Assembly (NCBI GenBank): GCA_002360295.1
Contig: DEQI01000176.1
Span: 1,360 to 7,916, forward strand
DNA length: 6,557 nucleotides
Source of the DNA: Planococcaceae bacterium UBA3370
GTDB taxonomy: Bacteria > Bacillota > Bacilli > Bacillales_A > Planococcaceae
Direction of reading: 5' to 3'
The notes under the pieces were generated by a model. That model saw nothing but the letters and a program-made list of their open reading frames with translations, made no database searches and was not told the DNA's origin. Both the position numbers and the translations under genes were made by a program. Positions 1 through 5,277 of the stretch are shown here, piece by piece. The first letter of the stretch is position 1. The number at the start of each line of letters is the position of its first letter.

Positions 1-219
1 AAAAAGACGCAACCAGCAGCGAATGGAAATGGGTCGCCTCAAACCTCTTCTATACATACGTTCACCCAACAAAGAATGAGTAAGCCTATAAACAGTATTT
101 TAATGAGCCAAGTGCTTGAGTTAAATAAACAAGGCCTCTCAATACCTGAAATTAGCAAGCTTTCGACATTATCAGAGGAGCAAGTAATCGAAATTATTAC
201 TAAAGGAGGGCGCCTATGA
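1..219 (+). CDS. C-terminal fragment of a DUF6115/SwrB-like protein (5' end outside window)
   Basis: Frame 1 is open from base 1 to a TGA at 217-219, giving 72 residues of a protein whose start lies upstream. The first 25 or so residues are polar and low complexity (Gln, Ser, Thr, Asn rich), like a linker. The last 40 residues look like a small helix-turn-helix tail with the core LELNKQGLSIPEISKL, followed by a second helix around SEEQVIEII. This arrangement, a low-complexity middle and an 'x-QG-S-x-x-EI' helical end, resembles DUF6115 proteins that sit in the SwrB position after sigD in Bacillales flagellar operons. That identity is inferred from a short fragment and could be wrong. The stop overlaps the next start (ATGA at 216-219), so the two genes are probably translationally coupled. 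Confidence 0.6.
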   Translation, partial: KKTQPAANGNGSPQTSSIHTFTQQRMSKPINSILMSQVLELNKQGLSIPEISKLSTLSEEQVIEIITKGGRL

Positions 220-704
220 AAAAATCATTACGGGCATTTGGTGTAGGGGTATTTTTGGTTGGCGCGATTTTATCCTTAAGTAATGATAGTAATTCTTCTT
301 CTAGCTCCACTGACATAAACAATTATAAAAAAGAAATAGCTGTACTTGAAAAACAATTGGAGACTGCTAATGCCGAAATCGAACAGTTAAAAAATCTGAA
401 CAATGATGCATCTACTACAAAAGAAGTTGAACAAACGACTAAAAAAAATGAGCAATCAGCAACTAGTCATACGAATGACGAAACCGTTGTTGCTGGTACC
501 ATTCTCATTTACGAAGGCATGTCAATTTACGATATCGGAAAACAAGTAGAGGATATCGGTGTCGTGACGAATGGTCGGGAGCTCGAATTATATTTGTCAA
601 AACCAGAATACGCTAGAGCGATTCAAAAAGGACAGTTTGAGCTAGACTCATCGATGACGCTAGAACAAATGGCTCGGATCATTACGGGAAAGAAAGTAAA
701 TTAA
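216..704 (+). CDS. Small membrane-anchored protein with an MltG/YceG-like LysM-type domain, no catalytic part
   Basis: This is a 162-residue protein. Residues 5-22 form one hydrophobic segment after two lysines, suggesting an N-terminal anchor or uncleaved signal with the rest outside the cell. A Ser/Asn-rich stretch follows (23-34), then a predicted coiled coil (about 37-62, LEKQLETANAEIEQLKNL) and a Thr/Lys/Glu linker. Residues 92-160 resemble the LysM-like subdomain of endolytic transglycosylase MltG: a 'GTILIYEGMSIYDIGKQVEDIGVV' type opening, then a 'KGQFELDSSMTLEQMARIITGKK' close matching the family's G-x-Y/F-x-L...M-x-x-E...L-x-x-G pattern. The catalytic YceG region is absent, so a structural or wall-binding role is more likely than an enzyme. 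AAAGGAGG at 202-209, 6 nt before ATG, fixes the start, and the gene overlaps its upstream neighbour. Confidence 0.8.
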   Translation: MKKSLRAFGVGVFLVGAILSLSNDSNSSSSSTDINNYKKEIAVLEKQLETANAEIEQLKNLNNDASTTKEVEQTTKKNEQSATSHTNDETVVAGTILIYEGMSIYDIGKQVEDIGVVTNGRELELYLSKPEYARAIQKGQFELDSSMTLEQMARIITGKKVN

Positions 705-712
705 TTACCAAT

Positions 713-745
713 GCGCGTATTTTAATTAGACTTTAAAATACGCGC
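713..745. terminator. Perfect 13-bp inverted repeat at a convergent junction
   Basis: Arms at 713-725 (GCGCGTATTTTAA) and 733-745 are exactly complementary, with a 7-nt loop. The hairpin lies 8 bases after the stop of the plus-strand gene and includes the lysR stop codon in its loop, so the right arm is made of the last sense codons of lysR. Neither strand shows a U-run after the stem. Simple intrinsic termination is therefore uncertain, and a 3'-end-protecting hairpin is an alternative. Confidence 0.55.
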
Positions 746-1604
746 GTAAATAATGAATAAATTGTTCAGTTACGGGGCTCATAAACCGTGTTTGCAAATA
801 AGCGAGACCTATTTCACGCTTACAATTTTCAGCATTCACAGATATTATATGAATATTATATTGCTCGAGACCTTTTATATGAGGAATGAGTGATACACCG
901 AGTCCACTTTCTACAAGTCCCGCTACCGTATGGATTTCTTCTCCTTCAAAAGCGACATTTAACGTAAAGCCTTCTTTTTTATATAAATTATCAACTGTTT
1001 CTCTCAATGAATTGCCCTTTTTTATTGAGATAAATGGCTCGCTTGCAAACTCTTTTATAGCTACCCTTTTTTTTGAGCCCAGCTTATGATCCTTTGGAAC
1101 AATTAAAAACAATTCTTCATCCCACAATTTTTCCCAATAAATGTCCCCTTTCATGTCTAATGCAGCAACTAAACAAATATCTAATTCTCCTAGTCCGACT
1201 TTTTTTAATAATAGGCCTGAATTGTTTTGCGTTAGTTGAAATCGCATTTGTGGATACACCTTTTTTACATCTGTCATGAGTGCTGGAATTATTTTTAATC
1301 CGAGTGTATGCATAAAACCTATGGATACTTCCCCTTGTCCAGGAGCAATTAAGTGGATTAAATCTTCACGTGCTTGATTATATTCACGCAAAATTACATC
1401 TACTCGTTCCAAGAAAAAATGGCCGTATCTGTTTAAATGGATAGATCGACCATTTCGAAAAAACAACTCTACTCCTAAACTTTTCTCTAGTTGTGCAATG
1501 GCCTTACTAAGCGCAGGCTGGGTTATATGTAATTTTTCAGCTGCACGAGACATATTTTCAAGTCGTGCTACTGTTTGAAAATAAAAAAGAGGCTGTAATT
1601 CCAT
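726..1604 (-). CDS. LysR-family transcriptional regulator (YybE-like)
   Basis: At 292 residues this is the standard length for a LysR-type regulator. The N-terminal winged helix-turn-helix is clear: 'LFYFQTVARLENMSRAAEKLHITQPALSKAIAQLEKSLGVELF' spans about residues 6-48, with the recognition helix near 28-38, followed by the linker helix to about 88. Residues 90-290 form the periplasmic-binding-protein-like effector domain, including the family motif 'VAGLVESGLGVSLIP' at 227-241. The ligand cannot be read from sequence. The gene is divergent from an MFS exporter across 137 bp, the same arrangement as B. subtilis yybE/yybF and E. coli ynfL/ynfM, so it most likely controls that exporter and itself. 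The start is supported by AAAGGAAG (1614-1621, minus strand) 9 nt upstream. A good SigA promoter lies further upstream. Confidence 0.93.
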   Translation of the reverse strand: MELQPLFYFQTVARLENMSRAAEKLHITQPALSKAIAQLEKSLGVELFFRNGRSIHLNRYGHFFLERVDVILREYNQAREDLIHLIAPGQGEVSIGFMHTLGLKIIPALMTDVKKVYPQMRFQLTQNNSGLLLKKVGLGELDICLVAALDMKGDIYWEKLWDEELFLIVPKDHKLGSKKRVAIKEFASEPFISIKKGNSLRETVDNLYKKEGFTLNVAFEGEEIHTVAGLVESGLGVSLIPHIKGLEQYNIHIISVNAENCKREIGLAYLQTRFMSPVTEQFIHYLRAYFKV

Positions 1605-1658
1605 TATTTCATACTTCCTTTATAACTTTTTTTTATAAGGCACATAAAAACAATGAAT

Positions 1659-1675
1659 TATCTTTATGTAAGATA
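1659..1675. promoter_or_regulatory. Candidate LysR-type operator (ATC-N9-GAT)
   Basis: TATCTT at 1659-1664 and AAGATA at 1670-1675 form a perfect 6-bp inverted repeat with a 5-nt spacer. It contains ATC-N9-GAT (1660-1674) and T-N11-A (1661-1673), the classical LysR-box patterns. It sits at the predicted lysR transcription start and in the -35 zone of the predicted MFS promoter, so one bound regulator could affect both genes. Direct binding is inferred from position and pattern. Confidence 0.6.
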
Positions 1676-1687
1676 CACTATTATAAT
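1659..1687 (+). promoter_or_regulatory. Probable activator-dependent promoter of the MFS gene
   Basis: A perfect TATAAT lies at 1682-1687 on the plus strand, sharing the palindromic ATTATAAT with the opposing lysR promoter. The hexamer 17 nt upstream (1659-1664, TATCTT) is a poor -35 and is itself half of the LysR-box repeat. A good -10 with a poor -35 under an operator is typical of regulated promoters, but the strand assignment of the shared -10 is uncertain. Confidence 0.4.
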
Positions 1688-1708
1688 AAACCATAACTTA
1701 AAATTCAA
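1680..1708 (-). promoter_or_regulatory. SigA-type promoter of the lysR gene
   Basis: On the minus strand TTGAAT (plus-strand 1703-1708) is followed after exactly 17 nt by a perfect TATAAT (1680-1685). Transcription would begin near 1673, inside the candidate LysR box. That fits negative autoregulation, the common behaviour of LysR regulators. Confidence 0.65.
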
Positions 1709-1741
1709 AAAACTGTCAATATTTGAAATGGGGTCACATCC

Positions 1742-2956
1742 ATGGAATACATACAAAAAGGTACGAAACAATTTACATTAACAAATTTAGCTTTATTCGC
1801 AGCTGGGTTCATTACATTTGCCAATCTATATTTAACGCAACCCCTTTTGCCACAATTTACAGAGCAGTTTGGTGTATCACCTGCTATAGCAAGCTTATCA
1901 CTCTCCGTTGCAACCATTGCACTGGCCTGCAGCTTATTAATTTTCAGCTCCATATCGGAAGCATGGGGTAGGAAAAAGCTAATGGTTATTTCCATTGTTG
2001 CAGCTTCTATTTTAACTATTGCATTAGCTTTTTCGCCTACTTTTGAAATACTTTTAGCCCTTCGTATCGTGCAAGGAATTGTTTTTGCAGGTGTGCCAGC
2101 TATTGCAATGGCCTATTTAGGAGAGGAAGTAGAACCATCTAGTTTAGGAATAGCAATGGGGCTATATATTAGTGGCAACTCACTTGGTGGCTTAGCTGGA
2201 CGTATAATTATGGGAATGATGACAGATTTATTTAACTGGCAAATCGGCATGCTCGTCATCGGCTTTATTAGCTTACTTATTTGCACTTATTTTGTTTGGG
2301 CTTTACCAGCGTCAAAACATTTTACCCCCCGTCCCCTACAAATTAAAACATTATCAAAATCGTTACTAGCTCATGTAAAAGATCCGGGTTTAATTTGTTT
2401 ATTCGGCATTGCGTTTTTATTAATGGGTGGTTTTGTTACATTATTTAATTATATCGGATATAAATTACTTGCTCCTCCATATAATTTAAGTTCGACTGCT
2501 GTTGGTTGGATTTTCCTCGTTTATTTAGTAGGTTCATTTGGCTCAACATGGTTTGGCAGTTTAACAGATAAATTTGGACGTCAAAAAGTATTATTTGCAG
2601 GAATAATGATTACATTAACAGGTGTTCTTCTTACTTTGCCTACGAATTTATATGTAAAAATTATAGGGATGACCATTTTTACTTTCGGTTTCTTCGGTTC
2701 ACATTCAACGGCAAGTAGTTGGGTTAGCAGCCGTGCTCAAATAAATAAAGCACAGGCCTCATCCCTCTATTTATTCGGTTATTATATGGGGTCAAGTTTT
2801 GGAGGAACTTTAGGTGGGGTTTTTTGGCTAAACTACGGCTGGATTGGAATCGTCGGATTTATAACAAGCTTTCTGTTCCTCGCATTTGGATTAGCAATTA
2901 GTTTAAAGTTATTCAATCAATCACATAGTACATCCGATTTTAAAAAATGCGCTTAG
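1742..2956 (+). CDS. MFS exporter, YybF/YnfM-like, 12 transmembrane segments
   Basis: This 404-residue protein is hydrophobic throughout, with a pattern consistent with 12 membrane helices in two six-helix halves separated by a polar loop around residues 188-212. Major-facilitator signatures are visible. Motif A after TM2 reads 'SSISEAWGRKKL' (69-80). R108 with 'QGIVFAG' matches motif B in TM4. A glycine-rich 'GNSLGGLAGR' (145-154) corresponds to the TM5 region of drug/H+ antiporters. A second-half motif A, 'GSLTDKFGRQKV', lies at 272-283. The family exports small molecules with proton exchange; the substrate is unknown. The upstream in-frame TGA (1724-1726) leaves this ATG as the first possible start. 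The ribosome site is weak (GGGG at 1730-1733, 8 nt away). The gene is divergent from its probable LysR regulator. Confidence 0.93.
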   Translation: MEYIQKGTKQFTLTNLALFAAGFITFANLYLTQPLLPQFTEQFGVSPAIASLSLSVATIALACSLLIFSSISEAWGRKKLMVISIVAASILTIALAFSPTFEILLALRIVQGIVFAGVPAIAMAYLGEEVEPSSLGIAMGLYISGNSLGGLAGRIIMGMMTDLFNWQIGMLVIGFISLLICTYFVWALPASKHFTPRPLQIKTLSKSLLAHVKDPGLICLFGIAFLLMGGFVTLFNYIGYKLLAPPYNLSSTAVGWIFLVYLVGSFGSTWFGSLTDKFGRQKVLFAGIMITLTGVLLTLPTNLYVKIIGMTIFTFGFFGSHSTASSWVSSRAQINKAQASSLYLFGYYMGSSFGGTLGGVFWLNYGWIGIVGFITSFLFLAFGLAISLKLFNQSHSTSDFKKCA

Positions 2957-2978
2957 ACTACTTGTCCAAGCGCATTTT
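2944..2978. terminator. Bidirectional terminator between MFS gene and degV
   Basis: AAAATGCGCTT (2944-2954) pairs perfectly with 2968-2978 over 11 bp. The loop contains a further GAC/GTC pairing (2956-2958 with 2964-2966). On the minus strand the stem is followed by TTTTTT (plus-strand A-run 2942-2947), which makes it a good intrinsic terminator for the degV-family gene. On the plus strand the tail is TTTT inside the stem then GCTTTA, which is weaker. The MFS stop codon TAG overlaps the left arm. Confidence 0.8.
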
Positions 2979-2981
2979 GCT

Positions 2982-3830
2982 TTAATAGCGTACCCAGCTT
3001 AAGCCTAATGTCCCCTCACCTGCGTGTACTCCCACACATGCTGACAAAGGTAGTACAATAAACTTAATATTTGTATACTGTTGTTGTAAGTGGTTTAACC
3101 ATTCGATGGCACCGCTTTCATTGTTACAGTGAATAACCGCTACCTCTGGAATAGTTGATGTTTGAAGAGCAGTATCTAGTAAATTCTCAACATACTTTTT
3201 TGCTCGTTTGTCCGCGCGTACCTTTTCTGCCACTTTACAAAAGCCATCATCAAATGAAATAACTAGTTTAATATTTAATAAATGACTTAATAAAGCAGCT
3301 GAACCTGATACACGTCCACTTTTTTGAAGTTGCGTTAAGCTCGCTGGAATAAATGATAATTCTGAGCGCTCCGTCATTGATTGTAATTCTTGCACAATTT
3401 CCTCTAAATCATGGCCGTCTTTATTCATTTGTATCCCGACTTCTAACATTTTCATCATAGGAAATGAGCCAATTTTCGAATCAATTGGATAGCATGTAAA
3501 TCCTGCTTGCTCGCTGGCCATAAATGCACTTGCATAAGTTCCCGATAATTGAACAGATGTATGCACTGCTATAGCACAATCATAACCTTGTTGTTTAAGG
3601 TTTTCATAGAGAGCTACATGTTCTCCAAAAGCGGGTTGTGATGTTTTCGGATGAACTCTTGCTTTACGTAATTTTTCGTAAAATTCATCATTCGTCATAT
3701 CGACTGTTTCACGAAGCGAACCTTCTTCAAATACTATATTTAACGGCAACACATGTATATGATGCTGCTGAATAAACTCCTTTGGTAATAATGCTGCTGT
3801 ATCTGTAACCCAAGCGATTTTCTTTGCCAT
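2982..3830 (-). CDS. DegV-family fatty-acid-binding protein
   Basis: The protein is 282 residues, the usual DegV length. Family landmarks appear in order: 'WVTDTAALLP' at 7-16; 'VLPLNIVFEEG' at 27-37; the 'TSQPA' lipid-head loop at 63-67; 'LSGTYASA' at 95-102; 'IDSKIGS' at 116-122; 'LQKSGRVSG' at 168-176 (the family's L-x-K-G-G-R, here with Ser in place of the first Gly); and a C-terminal 'VGVHAGEGTLGLSW' at 266-279. DegV/FakB proteins bind a single fatty acid in the cytosol, and FakB members present it to the kinase FakA for acyl-phosphate and phospholipid synthesis. Whether this paralogue partners FakA cannot be told here, since no fakA is present. The start is set by AAAGGGG (3838-3844, minus strand), 7 nt before ATG. 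It is monocistronic between a terminator and a divergent region. Confidence 0.92.
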   Translation of the reverse strand: MAKKIAWVTDTAALLPKEFIQQHHIHVLPLNIVFEEGSLRETVDMTNDEFYEKLRKARVHPKTSQPAFGEHVALYENLKQQGYDCAIAVHTSVQLSGTYASAFMASEQAGFTCYPIDSKIGSFPMMKMLEVGIQMNKDGHDLEEIVQELQSMTERSELSFIPASLTQLQKSGRVSGSAALLSHLLNIKLVISFDDGFCKVAEKVRADKRAKKYVENLLDTALQTSTIPEVAVIHCNNESGAIEWLNHLQQQYTNIKFIVLPLSACVGVHAGEGTLGLSWVRY

Positions 3831-3907
3831 TTAAAGTCCCCTTTAATCGTAATCTAGTAAATCAAATATTAATCTTTACATTACAAAAATCTATTAGTAT
3901 CAGAAAG

Positions 3908-3919
3908 TGACAATTGTCA
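3908..3919. promoter_or_regulatory. Perfect 12-bp palindrome upstream of degV
   Basis: TGACAATTGTCA is self-complementary and lies 78 bp upstream of the degV-family start. Its ACAATTGT core resembles the ACAATT/AATTGT half-sites of OhrR/MarR operators in Bacillus, and an OhrR-like gene starts 353 bp away. Function is inferred; the site could equally serve degV. Confidence 0.35.
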
Positions 3920-3941
3920 TATCTACCTATATTTCCAACAC

Positions 3942-3950
3942 TTTTCGACA
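3942..3950 (-). promoter_or_regulatory. Possible Spo0A box
   Basis: On the minus strand TGTCGAAAA contains an exact TGTCGAA, matching the 0A-box core TGNCGAA. It lies about 112 bp upstream of the degV-family start. A single short match in AT-rich DNA is weak support. Confidence 0.2.
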
Positions 3951-3985
3951 TTTTTCGGAACTTTCCATTTTAGAAAGCTTATCAT

Positions 3986-4014
3986 TTTACATAACTAAAT
4001 ACATCGTATACGAT
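3986..4014 (+). promoter_or_regulatory. Candidate plus-strand promoter overlapping a 12-bp palindrome
   Basis: TTTACA (3986-3991) is followed after 17 nt by TACGAT (4009-4014), 5/6 and 4/6 matches to SigA hexamers. The perfect palindrome ATCGTATACGAT (4003-4014) covers the -10, as an operator would. Transcription would start near 4021, just before the structured region, and could continue into the marR gene as a leader of about 250 nt. Confidence 0.4.
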
Positions 4015-4039
4015 ATATGTAATAAAGTGAATCTTCCTA

Positions 4040-4193
4040 TAAGTGGGATGTCCATCATCCCTCACTAATGAACTAATCACGTTCAAAATGCCACGTCCTG
4101 GACTTTCAACTGGCTAAGACACACTGTCCGTCGTCGGGCATTTACAGGTTGTTAATCCCCCACTTAAAATATAGTTTCGCGCAATTTTAGGGG
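4040..4193. ncRNA. Unassigned structured RNA candidate in the degV/marR intergenic region
   Basis: This segment stands out by composition and complementarity. Bases 4080-4163 count 43 G+C of 84 (51%), against 46 of 180 (26%) in 3841-4020. Pairings found by eye are: H1, GGGATG 4045-4050 with 4056-4061, loop TCCAT, extendable by 3 bp past a 2-nt bulge; P1, TAAGTGGG 4040-4047 with CCCACTTA 4159-4166; P2, AAATGCC 4086-4092 with GGCATTT 4137-4143, enclosing GGAC 4100-4103 with GTCC 4126-4129; P3, CCCC and TAAAAT (4157-4160, 4165-4170) with ATTTTA and GGGG (4184-4193). There is no substantial open reading frame. I could not match it to any riboswitch, T-box, 6S, tmRNA, SRP or RNase P consensus I know. 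The strand is unknown: plus would make it a leader of the peroxide operon, minus an upstream RNA or degV leader. A remnant of an IS200/IS605 end or its guide RNA is another possibility. Confidence 0.45.
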
Positions 4194-4211
4194 TCTTACT
4201 ACCTGTTAATA

Positions 4212-4220
4212 TGCTATAAA
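4212..4220 (+). promoter_or_regulatory. Extended -10 promoter of the marR-gpx operon
   Basis: TGCTATAAA at 4212-4220 is an extended -10 (TG-N-TATAAA). The -35 position (about 4192-4197) is a poor match, which an extended -10 can tolerate. Transcription would begin near 4227, giving a leader of about 46 nt. Confidence 0.45.
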
Positions 4221-4272
4221 ATCTCGGTACTCTGAAATGGCTATCTAATACTGTAAGAAAATAGGTGATGAT

Positions 4273-4719
4273 ATGGCAACTTCAAAACTAAATACACAGC
4301 TTTGCTTTGAGGTATATAAAGCGGCAAATCAATTTTCGAAGCTCTATGCGAAGACATTATTACCCTTTGATTTAACCTATCCACAATATTTAGTTTTGCT
4401 TACTTTGTGGGAAGATGATGGTCAAACTAGCTCAGAGATCTGTGAACATTTAGGTGTAAGTATCGGTACATTAAATCCTATTTTGCAAAAGCTCATTGAA
4501 AAAGATTGGCTCTCAAAAGCTCCTGCTGCACATGATAAGCGAGCATCTATCTTGTCATTAACAGCAAAAGCAAAGCTTGCAGAAGACAAAATACAAAAAC
4601 AAATAATAGAAAAAATGTGTTGTTTCGACTTTTTACCTGCCCAAGGTCCGGAACTAAAAAAGAAGCTACATGAGTTAAATACTTTTTTATCCATGATGAA
4701 TGAGGAGAAATCACTATGA
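4273..4719 (+). CDS. OhrR-like MarR-family peroxide-sensing repressor
   Basis: This 148-residue MarR-family protein aligns without gaps, by eye, to the start of B. subtilis OhrR: 'NTQLCFEVYKAANQF...Y...LTYPQYLVLLTLWE'. The OhrR sensing residues are all present: C11 (OhrR Cys15), Y25 (Tyr29) and Y36 (Tyr40). The winged helix follows, with 'SSEICEHLGVSIGTLNPILQKLIEKDWL' (53-80) and a wing ending in 'DKRASILSLT' (88-97). Such proteins repress peroxidase genes until the Cys is oxidised by organic peroxide or hypochlorite. Additional C116-C117 sits in the C-terminal dimer helix, 105 residues after C11, suggesting a two-Cys sensor (see findings). The start has AGGTG (4263-4267) 5 nt upstream. Its TGA overlaps the peroxidase ATG, so it is most likely autoregulated with its target. 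Confidence 0.88.
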   Translation: MATSKLNTQLCFEVYKAANQFSKLYAKTLLPFDLTYPQYLVLLTLWEDDGQTSSEICEHLGVSIGTLNPILQKLIEKDWLSKAPAAHDKRASILSLTAKAKLAEDKIQKQIIEKMCCFDFLPAQGPELKKKLHELNTFLSMMNEEKSL

Positions 4720-5186
4720 CAATTTATGATATTGAAGTAATAAATGAAGCTGGAGAAGTGTATTCATTAGAACGTTATAGAGGAAAAGTTTTATTAATCG
4801 TTAATACGGCTACTAAGTGTGGCTTAACAGGTCAATTTAATGATTTAGAAGCTTTAAATAAAAAATATGCAGAACAAGGCTTAGTCATATTAGGCTTTCC
4901 ATCAAATCAATTTAAACAAGAAGTAGCAACAGCTTGGGCGGCTGCTGAAGCTTGTCGCTTAACATACGGTGTTACTTTCCCGATGCATGAAATTGTGAAT
5001 GTGAATGGGAGCGATGCGCATCCTTTATTCAAATTATTAACAGAAGAAACAAAGGGAATATTCAGTAAAAATGTAAAATGGAATTTCACGAAATTTCTAG
5101 TTGACAGAGACGGTCATATTGTTAAACGATTTGCCCCTACGTATAAACCGTTGAAGCTTGAAAAAGAGATCGTTTCTTATTTATAA
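4716..5186 (+). CDS. Glutathione peroxidase family protein (thioredoxin-type, BsaA-like)
   Basis: At 156 residues this is close to bacterial Gpx/BsaA length. It reduces hydrogen and organic peroxides in the cytosol. Members with a resolving Cys use thioredoxin rather than glutathione. Landmarks are the peroxidatic 'NTATKCGLTGQF' with C35, 'GFPSNQFKQE' (60-69) with Q68, 'CRLTYGVTFPM' (80-90) with C80 as the likely resolving Cys, and 'KWNFTKFLVD' (121-130) supplying W122 and N123. The Cys-Gln-Trp-Asn tetrad is therefore complete. Oddities are that the usual FPCNQF has Ser63 in place of Cys, and the following loop is one residue shorter than the common NQFGxQEPG. The start overlaps the marR stop (ATGA 4716-4719), with GAGGAG at 4702-4707. 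A hairpin terminator follows. Confidence 0.95.
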   Translation: MTIYDIEVINEAGEVYSLERYRGKVLLIVNTATKCGLTGQFNDLEALNKKYAEQGLVILGFPSNQFKQEVATAWAAAEACRLTYGVTFPMHEIVNVNGSDAHPLFKLLTEETKGIFSKNVKWNFTKFLVDRDGHIVKRFAPTYKPLKLEKEIVSYL

Positions 5187-5209
5187 ATTTGTCCTTTAGG
5201 GGAAATTAA

Positions 5210-5248
5210 AAACAAGAGCTGCCCTAACTAACTGGACAGCTCTTGTTT
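5210..5248. terminator. Bidirectional terminator between gpx and usp
   Basis: AAACAAGAGCTG (5210-5221) pairs perfectly with 5237-5248 over 12 bp around a 15-nt loop; a CC/GG pair past a bulged A can extend it. On the minus strand the stem is followed by TTTTTAATTT, giving a strong intrinsic terminator for the usp gene. On the plus strand it ends GTTTCTAT, which is weaker. Confidence 0.85.
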
Positions 5249-5277
5249 CTATATGTGGATATGAGGAGAAACTTCCT

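Noticed and set aside
3890..3913. TTGTCA on the minus strand as a -35 for degV
   Set aside because: No acceptable -10 hexamer follows at 16-18 nt; the hexamer is simply half of the TGACAATTGTCA palindrome.
4095..4130. Resemblance to group I intron core sequences (TTCAACTGGCTAAGAC near a GTCC)
   Set aside because: The two segments are too close together, the P and Q elements are missing, and no exon genes flank the region.
4040..4193. Known riboswitch, T-box, 6S, RNase P or tRNA
   Set aside because: None of the conserved cores I know for these classes (for example the T-box T-loop complement, the FMN, SAM, TPP or lysine motifs, or the RNase P GAGGAAAGUCC in context) is present in the proper order.
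4422..4694. 90-codon minus-strand open frame inside the marR gene
   Set aside because: The sense strand encodes a well-conserved OhrR-like protein; the antisense frame has no ribosome site and no recognisable domain.
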